A program made the translations under genes and the position numbers. The notes beneath the pieces were generated by a model. It was not told the DNA's origin and did no database searches. It saw only the letters and a program-made list of their open reading frames with translations. DNA of 64,000 nucleotides from Acidobacteriota bacterium (GTDB lineage: Bacteria; Acidobacteriota; Vicinamibacteria; Marinacidobacterales; Marinacidobacteraceae): positions 1 through 64,000 of the forward strand of contig JAJEFG010000032.1 of NCBI GenBank assembly GCA_022820545.1, in the 5' to 3' direction. Below, piece by piece: positions 57,884-64,000 of this stretch (the first letter of the stretch is position 1; every line of letters starts with the position of its first letter).

Positions 57884-58869
57884 CGGTGCGCCCGTTCCTT
57901 CCCGCCGTCGCGGCTCTTGCAATGTTCGCCGGCTGCGCGCCGCCGGAAGAGCGCCGGATCACGATCAAGGCCAGCACCAGCACCGCCGCGAACGAACCGG
58001 CGGTGAAGGGGCTCGAGGTGTTCGCGGAAGAGGTCGCCGCCGCCACCGATGGCCGCATCGCGGTCGAGATCTACCCGAACAACGCGCTCGGGAACGAGCG
58101 GGACGTCATCGAGCTCACGATCATCGGAGCGGTCGAGCTCACCACGCCCTCAAACGCCCCGCTCGCGACTTTCGTGCCCGAGCTGCTCGTCTTCGACCTG
58201 CCCTACCTGTTCCGTGACCGCCCGCACATGTACGAGGTGCTCGACGGCCCGATCGGGCGGCGTTTCGAGGGACCGCTCGCGGAGCGGGGGCTGGTGCTGC
58301 TCGGCTACTTCGAGGCGGGACTCCGCCACGTGATGACCCGGGACCGGCCGGTCGAGAGAACGGAGGACCTCGCGGGGCTCAAGATCCGGACCATGGAGAA
58401 CCCGCTCCACCTGCGGGCCTTCGAGGCATTCGGCGCGAACCCGCTGCCGATGGCCTACGGGGAGGTCTACACGGCGCTCGAACAGGGGGTCATCGACGGC
58501 GCCGAGGCCGCCCGCTCGAACTACCTTTCGAAGCGCTTCTTCGAGGTGGCGCCCAACTGGTCGGAGATCGGCTGGATGTACCTCGTGCAGCCGCTGGTGA
58601 TGAGCGAGCGGTTCTTCTCGTCGCTGTCCCCGGAAGATCAGGCAGCGGTCCGCGCGGCGGCCCGGAAGGCGGTGGACGCCGAGCGCGAGGAGTACCAGCG
58701 TCAGGACGCGGAGGCGCTCACCACTCTCGAAGCCGCGGGGGTGCGGTTCTCCCATCCGGAAACCGGCGTTCTCCTGGAGTTGGCGCGCGAGGTGTGGCGG
58801 AACGCGGGGGACGACGTGGACCTGACGCTCGTCGAGGCCATCACGGGGCACGACGTCGAAGCGCCGTAG
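57880..58869 (+). CDS. TRAP substrate-binding lipoprotein (DctP-like)
   Basis: A 329-residue solute-binding protein. The signal ends in ALAMFAGCAPP, a lipobox, so it is a lipoprotein instead of a free periplasmic protein. TSTAANEPAVKGLEVFAEEVAAATDGRIAVEIYPN is the DctP start, LAGLKIRTMENPLHLRAFEAFGANPLPMAYGEVYTALEQGVIDGAE carries the conserved carboxylate-binding arginine. The ligand is probably an organic acid. GTG start overlaps DctM; an M20-like gene follows by 3 bp. Confidence 0.94.
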   Translation: MTVRPFLPAVAALAMFAGCAPPEERRITIKASTSTAANEPAVKGLEVFAEEVAAATDGRIAVEIYPNNALGNERDVIELTIIGAVELTTPSNAPLATFVPELLVFDLPYLFRDRPHMYEVLDGPIGRRFEGPLAERGLVLLGYFEAGLRHVMTRDRPVERTEDLAGLKIRTMENPLHLRAFEAFGANPLPMAYGEVYTALEQGVIDGAEAARSNYLSKRFFEVAPNWSEIGWMYLVQPLVMSERFFSSLSPEDQAAVRAAARKAVDAEREEYQRQDAEALTTLEAAGVRFSHPETGVLLELAREVWRNAGDDVDLTLVEAITGHDVEAP

Positions 58870-58872
58870 GCC

Positions 58873-60087
58873 ATGGACCCCCGCCGCGCGCTGGAACTGG
58901 CGGAGGGTTCTCGCACGGAGCTGCTTCGGCTCCTCCAAGCACTGATCGAGGCGCCGAGTCCGTACGGCGCGTCCGGCAGGGAGGCCCAGGAACGGTTTGG
59001 GGCCTACCTGGAGCGGAACGGGTTTGCGGTTGAAACGACCGGGGACTCGCGGGAACCGCTTCGCGATCACGCCGAGTTCAGCCCGCCGCCCGCAGCGGTC
59101 GAGGCGCCGGTGAACCTTGTCGCCGAGCCTCCGGAGTCCTCGGGCCTCACGCTCTTTGCCCACGTGGACACCGAGGCCGCATCGGAGGGCTGGAGTTCGC
59201 CACCCACCCGTGCCACGGTGCGCGACGGACGCGTCCACGGTCTGGGTGCGGCGGACGACAAGGGCGGGCTTGCCGCGGCGGCGGTGGCCGCCGCGGTCCT
59301 CGCGCGGGACTCAGGGAAAGCGCCCCGGGTGGCGAGCGTCCACGGCAAGGGCGGCGGAGCGCGGGGGACCCTCCCGGTCTTTTCCCGGATGGAGCCGGGA
59401 GACTCCGTCTACGTGCATCCGCCCGAGAACGGGGCGGGGCTCGGCGTGCTCAAGAGCGCGAGCCGGGGGGTCGTGGACCTGCATCTCCGGGTCACCGGCT
59501 GGTCCGGGCGGCCTCGGGAGATCGGGACCCCGGAGAGCGCACCCTTCGCGGAGGGCGGCGACGCGCTGGCGGCGTGCCTCCGCTGGGTCGAGCGTCTGCG
59601 CCGGGGCGAGCTTTCCGACTCCGAGATCAACCTCGGGCGCGTGGTTGCCGGTCAAGCCGCCGGACTGACCCCGGTTCGGTGCGAAGCCGAGGTCCGGGTC
59701 CTTTTCCGCGGGAAGAACACGGCGCGCGGGGTGCTGGAGGCCTTCCGCCGTGCCGCCGAAGATCAGCCGGCACAGGCGTCCGGAGGACGCTTCGGGTACG
59801 AGGCGACAGCCCCCGGACTCCGCGCGAACCCGGCCGAGACCGGCTGGGACGATTCCCCCGCCATCGAGTTGCGTTCCGCGGTCGTCGGCATCACGGGCCG
59901 CGAACCGGTCCCCTACGCCGATCACCTGGCGAGCGACATCCGCTTCCCGATCCGGCTTTGGGACGCGGCGTCGCTCGGAATCGGATCGCTGGGCGGGAAC
60001 TTCTACGGCCCCGACGAATGGGTGGACCTGGAAGACCTGGTGCGCCTGGTCGCGGTGCTGGTGCTCTTCGTCGCGCGTGCCGGCTGA
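58873..60087 (+). CDS. M20-fold protein lacking canonical catalytic residues, TRAP-linked
   Basis: A 404-residue M20-type protein (lid-domain and catalytic-domain sequence order). The first metal motif is intact (LTLFAHVDTEA) and the bridging aspartate is present (GLGAADDKGGLA). Where the catalytic Glu-Glu pair is expected the sequence is SVHGKGGGARGTLPV, so both acids are missing. The C-terminal His motif is also changed (GNFYGPDEWVDLEDL). The gene begins 3 bp after the TRAP binding-protein gene, implying a role with the imported compound. It may be a non-metal or inactive relative, or a subfamily with shifted residues. Confidence 0.75.
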   Translation: MDPRRALELAEGSRTELLRLLQALIEAPSPYGASGREAQERFGAYLERNGFAVETTGDSREPLRDHAEFSPPPAAVEAPVNLVAEPPESSGLTLFAHVDTEAASEGWSSPPTRATVRDGRVHGLGAADDKGGLAAAAVAAAVLARDSGKAPRVASVHGKGGGARGTLPVFSRMEPGDSVYVHPPENGAGLGVLKSASRGVVDLHLRVTGWSGRPREIGTPESAPFAEGGDALAACLRWVERLRRGELSDSEINLGRVVAGQAAGLTPVRCEAEVRVLFRGKNTARGVLEAFRRAAEDQPAQASGGRFGYEATAPGLRANPAETGWDDSPAIELRSAVVGITGREPVPYADHLASDIRFPIRLWDAASLGIGSLGGNFYGPDEWVDLEDLVRLVAVLVLFVARAG

Positions 60088-60109
60088 AGCTGGCGTTCCA
60101 GGCCGGCGG
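60077..60109 (+). repeat. Family B hairpin overlapping a gene end
   Basis: GTGCCGGCTGAAGCTGGCG and TTCCAGGCCGGCGG, a copy of the element at 58 and 54399. It overlaps the last codons and stop of the M20-like gene, so those residues (ARAG) may be repeat-derived. Confidence 0.6.
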
Positions 60110-60122
60110 CGCCATCACGTCC

Positions 60123-60917
60123 CTACCGCGTAGCCAGCAGGAAGAGACGCGGGAACGGATACACCGTCGAGCCGTCCGCACGGCGCGGATACGCGTCACG
60201 CAGCCTTTCCCGGTACACCTTCAGGAACCGCTCGAGGTCGGCGCCGGCCAGTCCATTCAGGACCGGCCGCAGCCCGGTCGCCCTGACCCATTCGAGGACG
60301 GCGTCCTCACCCTCCAGCCGGTGGAGGTATTCGGTCTCCCAAACGTCCAGCTCCGAGGAGTGCGGGGCCAGCAGTTCGTAGTACGCACGGGAATCGAGTA
60401 CCCAGTCGCGCGCAGCGGCGGCCGCCACCGCTTCGTCCCCGAGCGGCGACCCGCCGATCCCCCCGTTCACCAGGGTCTCGCACATCAGCGTGTGGGATTG
60501 CTGGGCGTGACTGAGCGGCATCTGCACCGCGAGGCAGCCGCCCGGCGCGAGAGCGCCGAGCAGCCGGGGAAACAACCCGGGGTGATCCTCGAGCCAGTGG
60601 AGGACGGCATTGGAGAAGATGAGGTCCGGGGCCCGTTCCGGTTCCCACTCCGTGATGTTGCCCCGCACCCATTCGATGCGGCCCGGTTCCGCGCGCACCC
60701 TCGCCAGCATCTCGGCAGAACTGTCGAGACCGATCACGCGGGCGCCGGGGAACCGCTCCGCGATGATCCGGGTGACGGCCCCCGAGCCGCAGCCGAGGTC
60801 GTAGACGAGCGACGCCCGGGTGATGGGAACCCGGTCCAGGAGCTCGAGCGCCGGCCGGAGGCGAAAGTCGCGGAACCTGTCGTACTGGGCCGGATCCCAA
60901 TCGGCGCCCGGCATCAC
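60123..60917 (-). CDS. tam: Trans-aconitate 2-methyltransferase-like enzyme
   Basis: A 264-residue SAM-dependent methyltransferase. The SAM-binding motif is VYDLGCGSGAVTRIIAERFPGARVIGLDSS, followed by DLIFSNAVLHWLEDHPGLFPRLLGALAPGG. DWDPAQYDRFRDFRLRPALELL is the N-terminal signature of Tam, which methylates trans-aconitate to protect aconitase. Length is normal. Confidence 0.88.
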   Translation of the reverse strand: MMPGADWDPAQYDRFRDFRLRPALELLDRVPITRASLVYDLGCGSGAVTRIIAERFPGARVIGLDSSAEMLARVRAEPGRIEWVRGNITEWEPERAPDLIFSNAVLHWLEDHPGLFPRLLGALAPGGCLAVQMPLSHAQQSHTLMCETLVNGGIGGSPLGDEAVAAAAARDWVLDSRAYYELLAPHSSELDVWETEYLHRLEGEDAVLEWVRATGLRPVLNGLAGADLERFLKVYRERLRDAYPRRADGSTVYPFPRLFLLATR

Positions 60918-60960
60918 CCGGATGCAGCGAGGACCACGCGGAGCACGCCGTCGGCGTACG

Positions 60961-62052
60961 TCATTCCCCCGACACTTCCGCGAAGAGATTCACGAAGTCG
61001 GTGTGAATGTAGTAGGCGTTTCGGCCAGCGCGAACTTTCCTCACGAAACCGTGTCGTGTGAGCAGCTCCAGGTACTTGGTCGCCGTGGCGCGACTGACGT
61101 TCAGATCGGCTTGTACGAACGCGGTCCGTGTATACGGGTGCCGGAACAGGTTGTTCAGCAGGTCCTGCGAGTAGAGGCGCGGCAGTTCGGAACGCATCCG
61201 TTCCTTGACGGCCGCCATCTGCTCCCGGATCCCGTCGACCAGACGTAGCGTCACTTGCGCTGTTTCGGCGACCGCTTGCAGCATATAGAGGATCCAGTCC
61301 TCCCACGCGTCGTCGGTCCGGACGGCTTGCAGGAGCCGGTAGTAGTCGGGTTTCGTGCGGGTAATGTGGCGGCTCAGATAGAGGATGGGCAGCTCGAGCA
61401 ACCCGGTGCGCGTGAGATAAAGGACGTTGAGGATGCGCCCGATCCGTCCGTTGCCGTCGAAGAAGGGATGGATCGATTCGAACTGGTGATGGATGAGCGC
61501 CATCTTGACGAGGGGATCGAGGGGGCTTAGTGAATCGTCGTTGACGAACCGCTCGAGCGCAGTCATGGAATCCCGGACCTCGTTCGCGTCCTGGGGTGGC
61601 GTGTAAACCACCGCTCCGGTCGCCTGGTTCCGCAACACCGTGCCAGGCACCGTGCGGAAACCAGCGCTGCTCTGTTTCAGCAACTGGAACATCTCGATGA
61701 GGGTGCGATTGCTGAGGATTCCCTGTCTCTCGCGCAACTGCCGGTATCCCAGATTCAGCGCTTCGCGATAGCGGGCGACCTCTTTCGCCGCCGGGGATCC
61801 GGCGCCGTTCGGCTCGAGGCTGGCCCGGAACAACTCGTCCTGCGTAGTTACGACGTTTTCGATCTCCGAACTTGCTCTCGCCTCCTGCAGAGTGAGGGTG
61901 TCGATCAGGATGCGCTGGTTGGGGATGGCGGCGGCCCGACCCTTGAGTTCGGCGAGCCCGCGGGTCGCGGTCGCGAGCGCCTTCAGAATGGGTACCGTTT
62001 CCAGATCGACCGGCGGCGGCAGGGGCGGGAGCGACTGGGTTTGGAGGCTCAT
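60961..62052 (-). CDS. Fic family protein with winged-helix tail
   Basis: A 363-residue Fic-domain AMPylator. The active-site loop is HPFFDGNGRIGRIL (complete HxFx[D/E]GNGRxxR). The N-terminal inhibitory motif is ARASSEIENVVTT (S-x3-E-N), placing it in the self-inhibited class. Residues 290-360 (TRTAFVQADLNVSRATATKYLELLTRHGFV) form a winged helix-turn-helix domain, suggesting DNA binding and autoregulation. A perfect 34-bp palindrome lies 30 bp upstream of the start. Confidence 0.93.
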   Translation of the reverse strand: MSLQTQSLPPLPPPVDLETVPILKALATATRGLAELKGRAAAIPNQRILIDTLTLQEARASSEIENVVTTQDELFRASLEPNGAGSPAAKEVARYREALNLGYRQLRERQGILSNRTLIEMFQLLKQSSAGFRTVPGTVLRNQATGAVVYTPPQDANEVRDSMTALERFVNDDSLSPLDPLVKMALIHHQFESIHPFFDGNGRIGRILNVLYLTRTGLLELPILYLSRHITRTKPDYYRLLQAVRTDDAWEDWILYMLQAVAETAQVTLRLVDGIREQMAAVKERMRSELPRLYSQDLLNNLFRHPYTRTAFVQADLNVSRATATKYLELLTRHGFVRKVRAGRNAYYIHTDFVNLFAEVSGE

Positions 62053-62081
62053 GGCGTGGACAGGAGACAGATTCAGGTAGT

Positions 62082-62115
62082 TTTCTAGGCAGGTCAGGCC
62101 TGACCTGCCTAGAAA
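62082..62115. promoter_or_regulatory. Perfect 34-bp palindrome upstream of the Fic gene
   Basis: TTTCTAGGCAGGTCAGG is followed directly by its exact reverse complement CCTGACCTGCCTAGAAA, with no spacer and no mismatch. It lies 30 bp before the Fic start codon on the minus strand and could be the operator for its winged-helix domain, or an RNA hairpin in the leader. Confidence 0.65.
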
Positions 62116-62312
62116 TCGACGTTATTTTGACAAATCACACTCAACGTGTAAACGAAATCACCGTATCGTTGACGAGTGCTTTCACGGCTACCTCGGGAGC
62201 ACATGGGGCGCGTCGTTCCCTGGCTACGGGGTCGAACGTGCGCACAGATCGGCCTTTTCTGGACATGTGACGTCGGACATGTCAACGATTCGGGCATTTG
62301 GTTGACACGTAT
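62116..62312. other. AT-richer gene-free stretch with short repeats
   Basis: About 200 bp without a credible gene, visibly less GC-rich than its surroundings. It contains TCAACG..CGTTGA (62141-62171), two direct GGACATGT copies at 62261 and 62275, and TTGACA-like hexamers on both strands. On the minus strand TTTACA-18 bp-AAAATA could be the Fic promoter. Confidence 0.4.
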
Positions 62313-62798
62313 TCACTGCTCGCTCAGCACCACGTAGAGCGCGCCGCTGCCCCCGTCCTCCCGGCGCGCGTGGCCCCAGGCGGCGACCAGTTCCGGCTTC
62401 CATTCGGCGAGCCATTCGGGCACGCGGCGCGCCAGCACCGGCTGGCCATCGGGAGAGCTGTAGCCCTTCCCGTGGATCACGCTTACGAAGCGGTCTCCCC
62501 GGATCTGCCGGGCGCGGAGGAAGTTCTCGAGGAGCCGTCGCGCCTCTTCCCGGGTCTTCTGGCGCAGCGAGATCGCGCAGTCGTCCCGCACCCGGCGTCG
62601 GCCGCTCTGCAGTTCGCGGAGCAGCGTGTGCGGCGAAGGGAGCGCGACGGCCACCGGCAGGTCGCGGACGGCGACCACGAGTTCCGCCGGAGTTTCGGCA
62701 ACCGCCTCGGCGAACTCGGCCCGATCGCGTTCCGTCGGGCCCTCCGCCTCGGGGAATTCCAGGCGAGGCGGCTTGCGTTTCCTCGATGGGTCAGGCAC
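62313..62798 (-). CDS. Smr-domain protein
   Basis: A 161-residue protein with a C-terminal Smr domain (about residues 65-155). VSVIHGKGYSSPDGQPVLARRVPEWL carries the HGKG motif; the usual LDLHG motif is not evident. ALYVVL is the last strand. Stand-alone Smr proteins nick or bind branched nucleic acid or act on stalled ribosomes. The GTG at 62798 is the best start; the track ORF from 62951 runs into the divergent gene. Confidence 0.85.
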   Translation of the reverse strand: MPDPSRKRKPPRLEFPEAEGPTERDRAEFAEAVAETPAELVVAVRDLPVAVALPSPHTLLRELQSGRRRVRDDCAISLRQKTREEARRLLENFLRARQIRGDRFVSVIHGKGYSSPDGQPVLARRVPEWLAEWKPELVAAWGHARREDGGSGALYVVLSEQ

Positions 62799-62848
62799 GC
62801 ATAGACTCCGAAAAAGGCGACCGGCTCGGTTCGAGGGAGGGTATCGCC

Positions 62849-64000
62849 ATGAGGAAGTGGAGGAATGAGGCCTTCTTCGGCGCAGTTTGCGCCGTCCTGC
62901 TCCTGCTTGCGGCCGTCGGTTGCGGGGTGCAGGTCGGTGACCCGGATTCACTCCGATCCGCCGGCGCGGACTACGGCATCCCCGACTCGAAGGAGCGCTT
63001 CGCCATCCAGCGGGACGCCATCGCCGAGAAGCTCCGGACGGCGCTCCTGCCGGCGATGCGGAACCACGGGATCGACATGTGGATCGTGCTGGACCGGGAG
63101 AACAACGAGGAACCGCTCCACGTCGAACTCGGAGGCGGCTTCGCCGGGGTGCGCGGCGCCTTCATCTTTCACGACAACGGCTCGGACACGGTCGAGAAGC
63201 TCTACTACGGCTCGCACGAGCAGCCGGCGAACTCGGTCATCGCCCAGGTCTACGACGAGACCATCTACTACGGCTACAGCCGCGAAGGTTTGACCCCGCA
63301 CCTCCGGAAGGCGGTCGAGGACCGGGACCCGCAGCGGATCGGGGTGAACACCTCGCACACGCTCCCCGAGGCGGACGGCCTCACGGTGGGCCTCAGGAAC
63401 TTCCTGGTCGACGCCATCGGCCCCGAGTACGCGAGCCGCCTCGTCTCCGCCGAGTTGCTGGTCCGTGATTTCCGGCTGCGGCGGACCCCCGCGGAGACGG
63501 TGATCTACACCCAACTGCTGGAGTGGACCGCCCGCTGGATGGAGGAGGCGCTCTCCACCGGGAACGTGACCACCGGGGTCACCACCGCGGAGGACGTCGC
63601 CTGGTGGCTGCGGGACCGGGCGCTCGAACTGGGGCTTACCGGCGGGGGCACCGTGCGCGTCGTGCGGGAGGGCGAACTGCTCCCGATCCACGATCCCGAC
63701 ATTCCGCTCGAGCCCGGCGACATCGTCGGGATCGACGGCGGTCTGCGTTACCTCCACTACGCGATCGACATCAAGCGGACCGCCTACATCCTCCGGCCCG
63801 GTGAGACGGAGATGCCGGAGAGCCTCCAGGAGGTCTGGCGCACCACCCACGAGATCGGCGACTACTACGCGAGCCTGATGGTGCCCGGCGCCGTCGGTTC
63901 CGAGACCTGGTCGGCGATCGGCGCCGAGATGTCGAGCCGCGGCTACCGGGCCGTCGGCCCCGACGCCGGCGGCGACGCGGTCACCACCACGGAACCGGAG
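62849..64000 (+). CDS. M24 family (Xaa-Pro aminopeptidase-like) lipoprotein, partial
   Basis: The frame opens at ATG 62849 (GAGGGAGG upstream) and stays open to the window end, so it is cut at 384 residues; the ORF track omits it because it has no stop. The N-terminus (GAVCAVLLLLAAVGCGV) has a lipobox. IGVNTSHTLPEADGLTVGL is in the creatinase-like N-domain; DIVGIDGGLRYLHYAIDIKRTAYI holds the first two metal-binding aspartates of M24. The remaining His and Glu ligands lie beyond the edge. It probably trims proline-containing peptides in the envelope. It is divergent from the Smr gene. Confidence 0.9.
   Translation, partial: MRKWRNEAFFGAVCAVLLLLAAVGCGVQVGDPDSLRSAGADYGIPDSKERFAIQRDAIAEKLRTALLPAMRNHGIDMWIVLDRENNEEPLHVELGGGFAGVRGAFIFHDNGSDTVEKLYYGSHEQPANSVIAQVYDETIYYGYSREGLTPHLRKAVEDRDPQRIGVNTSHTLPEADGLTVGLRNFLVDAIGPEYASRLVSAELLVRDFRLRRTPAETVIYTQLLEWTARWMEEALSTGNVTTGVTTAEDVAWWLRDRALELGLTGGGTVRVVREGELLPIHDPDIPLEPGDIVGIDGGLRYLHYAIDIKRTAYILRPGETEMPESLQEVWRTTHEIGDYYASLMVPGAVGSETWSAIGAEMSSRGYRAVGPDAGGDAVTTTEPE

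Noticed and set aside
62109-62297. 61-residue minus-strand ORF in the Fic upstream region
   Set aside because: It overlaps the 34-bp palindrome and repeats, has no ribosome binding site and encodes no recognisable protein.
1-64000. CRISPR array, tRNA, rRNA or insertion sequence
   Set aside because: I looked for regular spaced repeats, tRNA-like TTCGA arms with cloverleaf flanks, rRNA motifs and transposase motifs and saw none. The hairpin repeats are irregularly placed and lack spacers of constant length.

Overview
This is a GC-rich (roughly two thirds G+C by eye), gene-dense bacterial chromosome window. No rRNA, tRNA, prophage, transposase or CRISPR array was recognised. The gene content suggests Acidobacteriota or a close relative: an Oar-like TonB-dependent receptor with a carboxypeptidase-regulatory-like domain, a VWFA-related secreted protein, a TPR-tailed sulfatase-like lipoprotein, a TPR/FG-GAP/UnbV protein, and a GldA-GldF-GldG-DUF4340 ABC cluster. 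The taxonomic call is an inference from gene style, not from a marker gene.

Layout. 0.3-7.6 kb: three toxin-antitoxin (TA) loci and one decayed locus around an M3 peptidase and a TPR-sulfatase. 7.8-12.9 kb: Oar-like receptor, then a TPR/FG-GAP/UnbV protein. 13-15.4 kb: ALDH7-like dehydrogenase overlapping a lipoprotein gene. 15.4-24.5 kb: TPR protein, the Gld-type ABC operon, a lipoprotein, a dGTPase-like HD hydrolase and a VWA protein. 24.6-27.2 kb: MoaB/Mog, a DksA/TraR-type regulator, an SDR with a changed active site, and a Phd-VapC pair. 27.4-32.9 kb: nuoL-nuoM running straight into atpZ-atpI-atpB-atpE. 33.2-37.8 kb: mtnA, an antitoxin-nuclease fusion, tsaD, and a RuBisCO-like protein fused to a cupin. 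37.8-44.1 kb: a MNT/HEPN pair, a RecB-like nuclease/helicase, a DUF4143 ATPase and a ParE/RelE pair. 44.1-52.7 kb: OPT transporter, HARE-HTH/GIY-YIG protein, second DUF4143 ATPase, HTTM-like/DCC membrane protein, small membrane protein, SSS symporter, DapA-like aldolase. 52.8-62 kb: HipBA, M20 dipeptidase, TRAP transporter with a linked M20-like protein, a Tam-like methyltransferase and a Fic protein. 62.3-64 kb: an Smr protein and the start of an M24 peptidase cut by the window end.

How it works together. The most striking feature is mtnA plus the RuBisCO-like/cupin fusion. In Rhodospirillum rubrum, MtnA, a RuBisCO-like isomerase and a separate cupin methylsulfurylase act in series to turn methylthioadenosine carbon into 1-deoxyxylulose 5-phosphate (the MTA-isoprenoid shunt). 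Here the last two steps appear to be joined in one polypeptide. A second candidate novelty is a complete FitA-type antitoxin fused in frame to a PD-(D/E)XK-like domain, with an operator-like palindrome in front.

The window is also rich in TA and addiction-like genes (about ten loci in 64 kb). It carries a family of dispersed two-hairpin repeats whose second stem changes sequence while staying paired.
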